NCBI RefSeq assembly: GCF_030272615.1
Contig: NC_081405.1
Coordinates: forward strand, 611,507,065-611,567,064
From: Cryptomeria japonica
Taxonomy: Eukaryota; Streptophyta; Pinopsida; Cupressales; Cupressaceae
Length of the DNA stretch: 60,000 bases
Direction: 5' to 3'
Shown here: positions 46,085-56,059 of the stretch, one piece after another
Layout: each line of letters opens with the position of its first letter
Numbering within the stretch: position 1 is the stretch's first letter
Made by a program: the position numbers and the translations under genes
Notes under the pieces: generated by a model
Seen by the model: the letters and a program-made list of their open reading frames with translations, nothing else
Told to the model about the DNA's origin: nothing
The model's database searches: none

Positions 46085-47498
46085 TGTTGGCAATTTGGCA
46101 CTAAGTTGTCATTGATGTCAACCGGCATGATGAATACTCACATAAGGGTGAGCATAAAGAATGAAGACCTACCTGTAGTCTCACACCACCGGAAGTGACG
46201 AGGTGTTACCAGTATAGGGTGCTCTACCGGTTTACAGAAGAAGAAAGCTCTATCGGCAAAGAGTTGTATCGGTATGTGTTTTCCGGACCAACTGTGTGTT
46301 GGTGGGCCATGTCTTGATCATTGTGACGCCATGTGAAGCAGAGGTGGCAAACGTGGTGTGGTTGGTGAAGCCTCATTGACAGGGTTGATGAAACAGATAA
46401 TCGCCATTAATGGAGGAGCCACAAATCACGGGATTGTATGTGACTAATCGCGGCTCGAGGAAGAAGGAATGACAAAGGAAGATCAGAGAGTAGTTGGCGC
46501 CTGAATCTATGCAAGGGAAATCCGATTCAGGAAGTCCTCGAAAAGAAAACTTCTAAAGCGCTTTATGTGTCGACTAATTTCGTGACAGATGATCTGATTC
46601 GAGATTGCCATTTCTAGAAAATGTGCATTGGATAATGGAAACTGTGTCAGGATGCATCCTTCTAGGATAGGTGATCAAGCCAAGTTAGGCAGGATTGGAT
46701 CTCATGAAGATTGTGTCGAAAAGAGGAAACCCTAACCGCTCAAGTTTTTGAATTACATTCTAGCGGGAAATCACCATATAAGAAATGAGAGCTCAAAACA
46801 AAAGATGTTGCTGCGAAAAAGGGGAAGTGGAGAAAGAGTAAGAAAAGAAAAGAGTTGTGAGTCTTAGAAAGAATTCTGAGAAAGTTGCAGGTTGCATGAG
46901 CAAGTATACCGGTGAGAGGATTCTACCGGCAGTTCTATAGTCTTGCAGTTGAGCCTAACCGGTAAGGTGTGGCAGAGCAGGCAGCACCCTAGTGTGATCC
47001 AGTGTGTTGGGAGATCAAGTGTGAGTTTCAGTGGAGGAGAAAGGACTGTCAACCGGCAGAGTGTTATTTGATCAAGAGTTGCAGAATTCATTTGCAACAA
47101 GAAGCCTTAATTGTATTCAAATAGTATTTCAATATACTTCGCCAAGTTGAAGCTTGGTGCAGGGATTGGTGCTCCTTGCGTTGGTGCCCTAAAAGTGCAA
47201 GGGTTGGTGCCCAAAATCTTTGTAAGTCAGTGTTTTACCTGTGAGGCTTGATTGGAGCAGTAGACTCCAGCAGCTTTTCTCACTGAGGTTTTTCCCATAT
47301 TGGGTTTTCCTTGTAAATCCGGTGTTGTGAATCACTTGTGTGTGAATGATCTCTTTGGTTCTCTTTCTTGTCTTACCGGTATAACTACTAAAAAGTTAAG
47401 TGAGTAATTGATTTTTTGAGATTAGTTTAGAAAAGTAGAAAAGCCAGAAACCACTGATTCACCCCCCCCACCCTCTCAGTGGTACTCAGTGTTCAATA
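46085..47498 (+). mobile_element. Solo LTR (1,414 bp) with perfect TSD GTGCC
   Basis: GTGCC occurs at 46080-46084 and 47499-47503. The LTR opens TGTTGGCAATTTGGC and holds the dyad GTTGTCATTGATGTCAAC (46105-46122). It has the GTTTTTCCCATATTGGG block (about 47288) and ends with a C-rich hairpin (47451-47482, CCACTGA / TCAGTGG) and TTCAATA. The last two bases are TA rather than CA. Confidence 0.88.
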
Positions 47499-47503
47499 GT
47501 GCC

Positions 47504-48700
47504 TCTATCACAAGGATGCCTACTAAAGGTCATTGCTCCTTCTAACAGATTTCTCTGCTGCACAGAAACTGAGGTGAACTTAGCCATCACTGTGCACCAT
47601 GCTGATGTTGCTCTTGATTATGCCTTCAACCCACCTGTACACAGACCAGACTACTGCTGGGTATGGTTCTCTACTAAGGGGAAACTACAATAGTGTTGTA
47701 CTGCTTAAGTATGAACACCTTCAGAGCAACAAGGGTAAATAATGCTCCCGCTTTGGAAGGAAAGTGTTCTACACCAAACCAAGATATGATTACAGCATCT
47801 TGAACCTCTCATTTGCAAGAGGCATCATCATTATGTTGACCATCTGTAAACCTAAAGAAATATAAACCCTGAATCACTGCTCCCTTCTGTACACTAAAAT
47901 CTCTTCAGAATCTTCAAGGTGTAAATCCCTTGTAGGAAAACTTCATCAAAAGCTGCCAACCTCCACCATGATGCATTTCAACTTCATGGGCCAAATCCTT
48001 CTCACAACACTTCAAGAATTGTTTGGGACCTCCTACAAAAATACACTCATCTATATACAGGGTCAAGATAAGTGGATCAGATCTATCAAATAAAGAATTA
48101 AAATTTGCACTAAACTTAAAAATCCCAACTTAAGTAAAAACTCAGCTCACAGTGCATGCATCCGCCCATACAGGACCACCTTCAATCTGAATTCATAGAC
48201 ACCTCATTCATACACCTTAAAACCTGCAGTAGCAACTGAAGCAAAAGCCTTAACAAGATTAACTTCCTCTTTTTGAGAGGATCCCCTAGTAATTCGAATA
48301 AGAGTCACATTGAGGTCAAGGTCAACTCCCTCTTTCTGAAAGAATCCTTCAGAAATTGTTCTGTGGTACTTTCAAATATTCCTGTCAACAGCATGCATAG
48401 AATTAGTCACCAATAACATGGTAGGTTTAGAAATTGTCTCCACAAAGCTGGAAAGATAGTACTTCGTCATGGTGTCCTCCCATACTCACTTAACTGGATC
48501 AGCAAGTAGCCTGTAAAGGCGACCATCTCAAACTCCTCTGGTCAAAGCTCAACCAGATTCAGAGCTATATTTTATAATGATCACTAAATGACCATCAAAC
48601 TTTTTAGATCTACCACGCAAAAATCTGAAAGTAAACTCTTTGTTAAATCAAAAATATACAAGACAACATGTAGATAGATCAAGAACATTATCTGAAGGCA
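47504..48700 (-). pseudogene. Degenerate copia reverse-transcriptase relic, interrupted by a solo LTR
   Basis: Minus-strand translation shows, in order, ISEGFFQKEGVDLDLNV near 48330 (compare ARGFSQKEGIDYEETF of the intact copy) and PLILTLYIDECIFVGGPKQF near 48055 (the YVDD box, now YIDE). HEVEMHH follows. Many stops. It is far older than the copia element at 33646-40137. The solo LTR at 46085-47498 inserted next to it. Confidence 0.62.
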
Positions 48701-48763
48701 TGCAAAAAGAAACAGATCATATCCTTGTAAATGGATATGGCATAATCGCCAAGGTTCACCTAT

Positions 48764-49041
48764 GTACCTGCCACCTGTTGGTGCATTTTATTTTCCTTTT
48801 TGTGTAGATGCAGGCATTATTTTTTCAATGCAACGGGTATATTTGAATTATTTATCAAATTTATGTTGAATTGTTTCTTCTAGTACTAAGCATACCGTAA
48901 GTACCTGCCACCTGTTGGTGCATTTTATTTTGCTTTTTGTGCAGATGCAGGCATTATTTTTTCAATGCAACAGGGGTATATTTGAATTATTTATCAAATT
49001 TATGCTGAATTGTTTCTTCTAGTACTAAGCATACCATAAGT
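48764..49041. repeat. Tandem duplication, 137-bp period, two copies
   Basis: GTACCTGCCACCTGTTGGTG starts at 48764 and at 48901, followed by nearly identical ~137-bp units ending ACTAAGCATACC. Confidence 0.95.
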
Positions 49042-49369
49042 AAAAATATTGTGCAGGCATATATTTTTATTTTGGGCACTGACCTTCCTAAATGTTTTAC
49101 AGCCATCTTGTATTGGCTGATGGCCTCTGTATGGGCTACAGCTTATAAGGCATGAATCCCTTCACACACAATGTTAGCCACCTGTATATAAATTTCACAT
49201 CCCCTTTGTTTGAAGCAGGATTTCCTCTGTACTCGGCCACATGGCCCTTCTAGCAGCCACTTCTCCACTCACATCAATGTGCATTTCTCTGCATGGAATT
49301 CAAATCGCCTCAAACCCCTTCCATTTTTATCAGCCTTTCCAGCTTTGGTTATTGCTCAGTTTGCCAGAC
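49042..49369. other. Unassigned DNA
   Basis: No recognised feature; open frames here are short and without motifs. Confidence 0.4.
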
Positions 49370-49995
49370 TCTTTTTGCTTCGTCCCAAATCTAACACATC
49401 CTCTATACTTGGCAATAAATTTAGCAGTTAAAAAAATTGGTGGCAACTGTGGCAGTTTCCCCAAAATTGGCAGCTCTTTCAAATCTAGCGCTTCTCCAAC
49501 TTTATTTGGCAAACTTCTAACTTTTGTTGTGTTCTTAGTATAAATATTAAAGTAGGTGAATTTCACCAAATCTGGAAGCACCTTGCTAAATTTAGCAATA
49601 CTGCTAACTTGGCTTGTGGAAGAGACTACACCATTGAGCTTCAACACTTTGCGCTTGATTTTCAAAGGACAATCCCTCAGTTTACTGATTTTCTTGGCTT
49701 AGTCCCAAATTTGACAGGTCCTCTATACTTGGCAGCACATGTTAGTCAACTACATTCGGTGACAAATTTGGCAATTTCCACAAAATTGTCAGCTCTGCCA
49801 AATAGAGAGTTTCTCCAGCTTTATTTGGCAAACTTCTATCTTTTGTTATGTTTTTAGTAGAACAGATAAAGTTGGTGGAATTTGTGAAATCTGGAGATAT
49901 CTTGCTAAATTTAGTGACACTACTAACTTGGCTTGTGGAAGACGTTGCATCGTTGAGCTCTATAACTCTACACTTGATTTTCAAGGCAATATCTT
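49370..49995. repeat. Diverged tandem duplication, ~320-bp period
   Basis: CCAAAT(C/T)T...CCTCTATACTTGGCA, CTTTATTTGGCAAACTTCTA and CTAACTTGGCTTGTGGAAGA recur in order at 49384/49706, 49499/49820 and 49602/49924. The similarity is clear but eroded. Confidence 0.85.
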
Positions 49996-50812
49996 GAGTC
50001 TACAAATCCTTCTTCAGTGAGATTTATTTTGATTTGGGCTATTTTTCCACATAATTTGTGGTGGTGCAAAATTTTCTAAAATTTGCAAATTGTCACAAAG
50101 TGTGCTACATAGTTCCTGTTTTGAGACCTTTTGAGGCTTCATTTGAGGTTATATGGGCTTCTTTTCAGGTGCCATTTTTTTGACAGTGCATGCTTTTTCA
50201 AGCTTTCACAGTTAGATTATTGGTTCATTCTAATTCTATTCCAATTTGTAGTTTCAGCATTGTAGCCAATTGTTGGCATCTACAAAGTATTGGGATCAAA
50301 ATTGCTTTGGGATTTTTACAAGTGACAATTGTACAAGCGCCAAATATAAAGTGTCATAATCATTTTGTGTTGAGGGTCTTTTGATAGAGTAATTTTGAGG
50401 GGGTGTTCTTGTGATTGGGTTTGTCTTCAATTAATTTTGTTGTTTGTTCTTACAATGGAAAAAACTAAAGGCTAAAGTTCCTCTCCTAACTCATTTCCGT
50501 AAAATAGTGGGAAACATCAACCCAGCACATTAAATCAACTTGTAGAAGGTATTCCTCGTGAGATCCATCCATAACATGATTTCCATGTCTCTGATTGGAC
50601 GAGCAGGTCTGGAAAAGAACTGGTAACTAGCTGTAGCAGTGACACCACAGATACCATGTCTCACTCTGTCCCATGATGCACTCCATTAATTTCCTCTCTT
50701 TTTGGTACAAAAGTTTTTGCAAGCTCAAAGACAGCATCATTAGGTTATGACAAGAACTTACTCACCCACATCAGCAGTCTACATTTGCATCATGTTTTCC
50801 CTTCTTACTACC
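49996..50812. other. Unassigned DNA, target of the 50.8-58.3 kb unit
   Basis: The last ~130 bases resemble 58490-58610 (ACTTACTCACCCACATCAGC and neighbours), so the target is a ~310-bp tandem repeat that continues on the other side of the insertion. Confidence 0.6.
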
Positions 50813-51500
50813 TGTTGACGTGTATTTTGTACACAATCATACACAAAATAAAATACCGACAGGCATCTTATCCTCTCTTGAGAAAATAGTCTCTAACTGC
50901 TGAAGATCTGCAAAAAGGATCAGTTAGATAGACTCCAAGGTTCTTTTAGTGGGGTCTCCACGTGTGGACAAGCTTTTTTAGTGGTATGATGTGATTTGCT
51001 GTTTCCTTCAAGACGTCTTACGGATTCAAAAGCTCGAAGATTTTACTAATCTAAAGGAACTTTCAAAAAAAATGAAAAAGATAGGGTTTAAGGAAGTCTA
51101 GTCTAACCCTATGAACGACTTAGCATGAATGAGATTTGGCAAGACTCAACTAACTTCAATTTTGCCATAAGGTAACAACTCAATTGAAATTAGTGCGATC
51201 TTCTAAGGTAATAATGGTATTCAATGCATCAAAGACCGAGGACACTACTATGAAAGTACATCTCCTAGATGCAAAAATGCTTGAAGGTTAAGGACTCAAA
51301 ATGTTTTCCAGTCGACCACGCAAGGCGTTCCTACAATCAGCAAGAAGCTAGTGGTTTGGATTGTGAATCCTACCAAATATCAGACCTCACACTTAGCCTT
51401 TCAAATTAACAAACTACTTTGATTGAGCATGATTCAAGTACATCCAACAACCATGAAGATAACTTATGAAATTTGCAACAAAACACCATAACTTCAATAT

Positions 51501-51682
51501 TTTATTGATTTCCAAGTCATCATATACAACAATTGCTTGAACTTCTCTCTTCAAGACTCAATCTTGCTACAAAATAAAAATTGCTTACAACTCTAATCTC
51601 TCTATTTCACTCTCAACTCTATTCTCTATTTTTTCTATTGACTATTCTATTACAAATGAAATGGAAAATGGGGGTATAAATA
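51501..51682 (-). promoter_or_regulatory. TATA-like box and polyadenylation signal near the unit's 3' end
   Basis: TATTTATA on the minus strand (51675-51682) is followed about 170 bases downstream by AATAAA (51501-51506), in the order expected for an LTR U3/R region. About 690 bases of putative U5 follow to 50813. Confidence 0.5.
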
Positions 51683-51866
51683 GCATCCCCAGTTACAATG
51701 AAAGGTCTAGATTGAAAGTAAATCAATGGACAAGATCATGACACCTAAACCCTAATTAGGGTTTGTTACAAATGACCTCCTTTTTACTGAACAATATTAA
51801 ATACATAGCCAAATATTAAATTTGGCACAAAAATCTAGGAGGTATCAACCAATGAGAAATAAGATG

Positions 51867-54800
51867 TCATGTCATCTGTAACAACCTTTCATCTAGAATC
51901 TTATTCCCTTTCCAATTCTCTTTCTTAGCATATGCAATGAATTTTGTCACGATCCCTTCGATTTCTGTGCTTGGAATCTCGGGAAGATTCTTGATACTCT
52001 CTTCTAAGTGGATAACCTGATCAAATGCATCTAGAAGAGCTGTGTCCCAAGTGGGTTCAAGTTCCTTCGTTCTATCAATCAGGAGCATGGTGGCATACAT
52101 CTGATCATATTGCTCATCTGTAACATCTGCGTCCTTGCGAAAGATGATCGTGATTCTATCCTCAAACTCTTGTAAATCCACATCTGTCTCAACCTCGATC
52201 CTTCTGCCAAGAATGGTACGAAGTACCTCAAATACTCTGTCCTGAATCGGATTGATCACCTCCTCAACTTGACCACATCTAACACTGATGTCCTCAAAGA
52301 GAACACTCTTTATATGGAGTAAGGTTGACCACTGAAACAAACTGTGAGAATCACCTTCTAAGATCTTCTCTTGTGCTAAAATTCTTCTGGATGTATGTCT
52401 TATAACTTTCAAGACAGGGATGACAACGTCCTTGGTATGGGCAAATGCAGCTACTGTTGCCATCAATCTGTGGATTATCTCAAGAACTTGGATAGCCTGA
52501 TGGGTGATCTTCGACATCCTTGTAACAAACTCAATGGCCACCGTGTGAGATCTATCCATCCAACTACATGTACGCTGGACCATATTCCTGAATCTTTCCG
52601 CTTCATTGATTGATTGAAGGGGCAATGCCTGCAATGGTGATCTAACTGGATCCTGACGTCCCAAAGGTTCATTGATGTGACTGAAATATGTCCTCCATGC
52701 ACCGACCTCTTTCTCAAGCTTTCTATTCTTTTCTACTTCTTCTCTAAACTTATCCTTCAATGCCTCAAATGTGTTGGTGGCATCATCTAAAGTCTGCTCT
52801 GCTGTGGATGGTCCTAACTCAATAGTCTGTATATGATAGTCCTCTGCTAGGATCTCACCCTCATATTTGTCTGCTGCCGGTGTAGCTATCTGCAGTTTTC
52901 TTGATCCAGTCTCATCTCGAATCATCTTGGACATCTTTGTAGCCTTCTTCTTCTCTGTTGTCATATGTGAACGTCCCACGAGGCTCTCTAAATCAATTGC
53001 ACTGTCTTCATCCTCAATTACGATCACCTTAGTCAATCTTTCCTTCAACCAATCTGGGATATTTGATCTTGTCTCTTGAACTTGAATCTCTTTATGTACT
53101 ATTTCTTCTTGTCTGGGAGGAGATGTTACTTCGTTATCATTATCTAAATCATAGTCTTGGAGAGATCCATCGGATGAAACATGCTGTGCCTGTCCTTCCT
53201 CCTGCCTGTCATTCTGTACCATTGATTCCATGGACTCTTCCACTCGAATCGTTCTATCCTCTGGCCTGGAAGAAGTACCTGGCGTTTGATCTTTGTTAGC
53301 ACCTTGCTTTTTCTTGGAAGGCTCTTTCTTTTCTGATCTTTCCTTTCTCTTTGAACCTCTCGAATGGAGATTGCCCTCACTGGCACATCGAAGATTACCT
53401 TCACCTGAATTCCTAGGATTAGGATTGCCTTCACTAACACTGGCTCCACCTTCGGCTGGCTTTTCTTCCAAAGTAAAAGACATGGCTATGCCTTGTTCTC
53501 TCAACTTCTGATGTTGAACGTCTACCCATCTGCGAGTACAAGACAAGACTGGTGCCATCAATTCATCTAAATCCACGACCTCGGGCTCATTCCAATTCAA
53601 ACTTATTGTTTTGCTTTCTCTATCATATGAAGATTGGATGTGCCTGCCGTTGTCCTGAGCTTGGTCGGCCACTCTGTAAATCTTACATTTCCTGATGAAA
53701 TCCAAAGGCAATCTAGAATGTATCTTTCGTTTCACTTCGAGATCATCTAGGAGATTCATCATAAAATCTTCAATCTGGTACTCATGTCTAAATCTTCTAC
53801 CGACTGTCTCCTCTAAATGTCCATGTGGATCAAAACTATTCCTCCAAGCAAAAGATGAAAAAGGATACAAGGCTAACTCCCTCTCTGCGTCATCCATGGC
53901 TGAGACATTGGGACATACCTCAACTGAATTACCCAAAATAATAGGTACCTGAACTCCATTCTGATGTCTGTGTCTGAATGCCTTCACATATGCTGCCAAC
54001 TGCCTTGTTACTTCAAGTAACACAATCCTGTCTGTCGGGTATCTCGGCAACATGTATGGAGGTAAAGGACATCCATACACTCTAATGTAAGTGAACTTGG
54101 GAAACTGAATGAACCAAGCACCGTACCTTTTGATTAACTCCTGGGCATCCTGAGATAATCTGTTGTGAATCCCTCCTTGCAACGTCCTTGTGATGTTCAT
54201 CGTGAAAGTATCATTGATTAACTTGTAGTTCTTCCCTGGTGGATGATGCAAGTAGGTATAGGATTCACAAACTCTGACCTCGCCGGGTCCTCTTCCAATC
54301 ACTCCTCTGTGAGGTAGTCCTGCGTACTCAACGCTCCTGATTAAGGCATAGATGACGTATGAACTCATGTGGAAGGACTTAGTAGCCCTGAGTCTTCTCA
54401 ACTGTACGTCTAAGCAATGGCTAATTATCCTAGCCCAATGTATTGTACCCTTTCCTTGAACAATCACCTGGATGAAGTAAAACATCCATTTCTCAAAATA
54501 GAAGGCATGAGGTGCTCCTGTAACTCTGTTGAGCATGGTGATCAAATCTCTGTACTCCTCTTGGAAATCGATCCTGTGTGGTGTGTTCGGTACTTTGCTC
54601 AGACGGGGACGACTCTTAAGTAGCCAGTTCTTGTTGATTATGCTTAGGCAAGCATCTGGATCATCATCGTACATTGATCTGGCTCCTTCAATACTCTTGT
54701 ATATCATGTCCCTGTGCTCTGGAAGATGGAAGGCTTCACTTATGGCTTCCTCTGAAAGGTACGCCAAAATGTTTCCCTCATTGGACACAATTGTCCTGGA

Positions 54801-55106
54801 CTGTGGATTGTAATGACGGGCACACTCGATCATCAACTCGTGACACTGAATGGCTGGAGGAAAACCGGCCACCTTAATGATGCCACTTTCTATTATTCTC
54901 CGGGCGACAGGTGATGGCTTGCCGATGTAAGGGACCTCTCGGAACTTCTTCGTACTAAAGTTCCCCAAGTTTGTATCTCCAATGTTGCTCCACTTGGACA
55001 CGATCTTGGTCTCCACTTCTTCAGTCTTCTGATCTTCTTTCATGAGAGCCGAGCGACTGGTGGATGCTCCCGCCTTTGGGGTCGCCATACCTACACAACA
55101 TTTCAT
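51867..55106 (-). CDS. Intact 1,079-codon accessory ORF, function unknown
   Basis: This is the longest open frame in the window and has no internal stop. The likely initiator is the seventh codon, ATG at 55086-55088 (MATPKAGASTSRSALMKEDQ), right after an acceptor-like TGTGTAG. Residues ~1-480 look globular (AFYFEKWMFYFIQVIVQGKG, IHWARIISHCLDVQLRRLRA, AWFIQFPKFTYIRVYGC). Residues ~520-720 are Lys/Glu/Ser-rich and probably disordered, with a basic KRKERSEKKEPSKKKQ that could be a nuclear localisation signal. The rest is mostly helical, ending near EPTWDTALLDAF. No enzymatic motif, knuckle, signal peptide or membrane segment is seen. The WF..F..K...R pattern and overall plan resemble the accessory proteins of Elements A and B. 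It may belong to the broad plant-mobile-domain group of retroelement proteins, but I cannot confirm this. Intactness next to so many dead genes is notable. Confidence 0.85.
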   Translation of the reverse strand: MKCCVGMATPKAGASTSRSALMKEDQKTEEVETKIVSKWSNIGDTNLGNFSTKKFREVPYIGKPSPVARRIIESGIIKVAGFPPAIQCHELMIECARHYNPQSRTIVSNEGNILAYLSEEAISEAFHLPEHRDMIYKSIEGARSMYDDDPDACLSIINKNWLLKSRPRLSKVPNTPHRIDFQEEYRDLITMLNRVTGAPHAFYFEKWMFYFIQVIVQGKGTIHWARIISHCLDVQLRRLRATKSFHMSSYVIYALIRSVEYAGLPHRGVIGRGPGEVRVCESYTYLHHPPGKNYKLINDTFTMNITRTLQGGIHNRLSQDAQELIKRYGAWFIQFPKFTYIRVYGCPLPPYMLPRYPTDRIVLLEVTRQLAAYVKAFRHRHQNGVQVPIILGNSVEVCPNVSAMDDAERELALYPFSSFAWRNSFDPHGHLEETVGRRFRHEYQIEDFMMNLLDDLEVKRKIHSRLPLDFIRKCKIYRVADQAQDNGRHIQSSYDRESKTISLNWNEPEVVDLDELMAPVLSCTRRWVDVQHQKLREQGIAMSFTLEEKPAEGGASVSEGNPNPRNSGEGNLRCASEGNLHSRGSKRKERSEKKEPSKKKQGANKDQTPGTSSRPEDRTIRVEESMESMVQNDRQEEGQAQHVSSDGSLQDYDLDNDNEVTSPPRQEEIVHKEIQVQETRSNIPDWLKERLTKVIVIEDEDSAIDLESLVGRSHMTTEKKKATKMSKMIRDETGSRKLQIATPAADKYEGEILAEDYHIQTIELGPSTAEQTLDDATNTFEALKDKFREEVEKNRKLEKEVGAWRTYFSHINEPLGRQDPVRSPLQALPLQSINEAERFRNMVQRTCSWMDRSHTVAIEFVTRMSKITHQAIQVLEIIHRLMATVAAFAHTKDVVIPVLKVIRHTSRRILAQEKILEGDSHSLFQWSTLLHIKSVLFEDISVRCGQVEEVINPIQDRVFEVLRTILGRRIEVETDVDLQEFEDRITIIFRKDADVTDEQYDQMYATMLLIDRTKELEPTWDTALLDAFDQVIHLEESIKNLPEIPSTEIEGIVTKFIAYAKKENWKGNKILDERLLQMT

Positions 55107-55297
55107 TATGAGAAATAGATTTTTGCAATAAATAACGTAAATAAGAGAGATAAATTTTAGGAAACCTTATGATAAGTCTCTAGAATTACTATTTCCTAAA
55201 ATACAACGACTGAGCCAAGAGAAATTCAAGATTCAAAATTTCAAAATTTGAAATATGACGATAAAGGAATAAAACAATAACAATAAAATCGCCATAC
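55090..55297 (-). other. Possible leader intron upstream of the ORF
   Basis: GAG/GTATGG at 55297 looks like a donor and TGTGTAG/GT at 55091 like an acceptor, giving a ~207-base AT-rich intron that ends just before the preferred ATG. The sequence GTATGGCGA occurs at both junctions. Speculative. Confidence 0.3.
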
Positions 55298-56059
55298 CTC
55301 GATAGAGAGCTAACTCTAGAATGCAAAAAACAAAATTTGCCTAGGCAAAATTGAGGTATAAAGATAGTCTTCAATATGATCTCCTCAAAATTGACTTCGC
55401 CACCTCTGGATAGAATGTGATCTTCACTTATTGCCTTGGACGTGGTCTCAAATGGATCTTCAAGTTCGCACAAATAAATCTCCAAGTCTTTAGCAAATTC
55501 GCCTTAGGCGTGGTCTTGGATGGATCTTCAAATTCGCACCACCTTGGGAATGTCTACGCCACCTTTGGTTTGCAATCGCACCACTTTTGAATGTCTAAGC
55601 GCGCCACCCTTGGATGAATGAAACTCGCACCACCCTTGAACACACTTCGCACTATATTCGCCTCCCTTAATTCGCATGTAGAGAAGGTAAAATAATGATG
55701 TAGAAATGATAACTTTTACCCCCTTATATAGCGCTTGCATCCTTTACCCCTTAGGCCGACTTAATAAAAATAAAACCATTTTTTAAATGATTTGCAATGA
55801 CATAACAAGGCCGACCTCCATATATGAGCGCTCAAATCGATTTTTTATTAATTAATTAATTATTTGATGCCTTGCGTTTTTTATTGCAAATTTCGATTTT
55901 TAAATAAGGCAAAAATAATTAATACATGTTAACGCCATATTAAATGCCAATAAAAAAAATGGATTTTCGATTTTTTTTTTTTTTTTTGATTTAGCATTTA
56001 AAGAAATTCAAATTGTTTAATTTGGCGCCAAAAATATGAAAATGAAAGGAACGTACCTC
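55298..56059 (-). other. Leader region: TATA box and CGCACCACC repeats
   Basis: TATATAA on the minus strand (55724-55730, in GCGCTATATAAGGGGG) is about 640 bases upstream of the preferred ATG. Between 55530 and 55650 the plus strand repeats CGCACCAC(C/T)/CGCCACC every ~30 bases. 55740-56050 is very AT-rich with A/T homopolymers. Confidence 0.45.

Noticed and set aside
53000-54900. Several plus-strand open frames opposite the 1,079-codon ORF
   Set aside because: Antisense shadows of the long intact frame, with no independent features.
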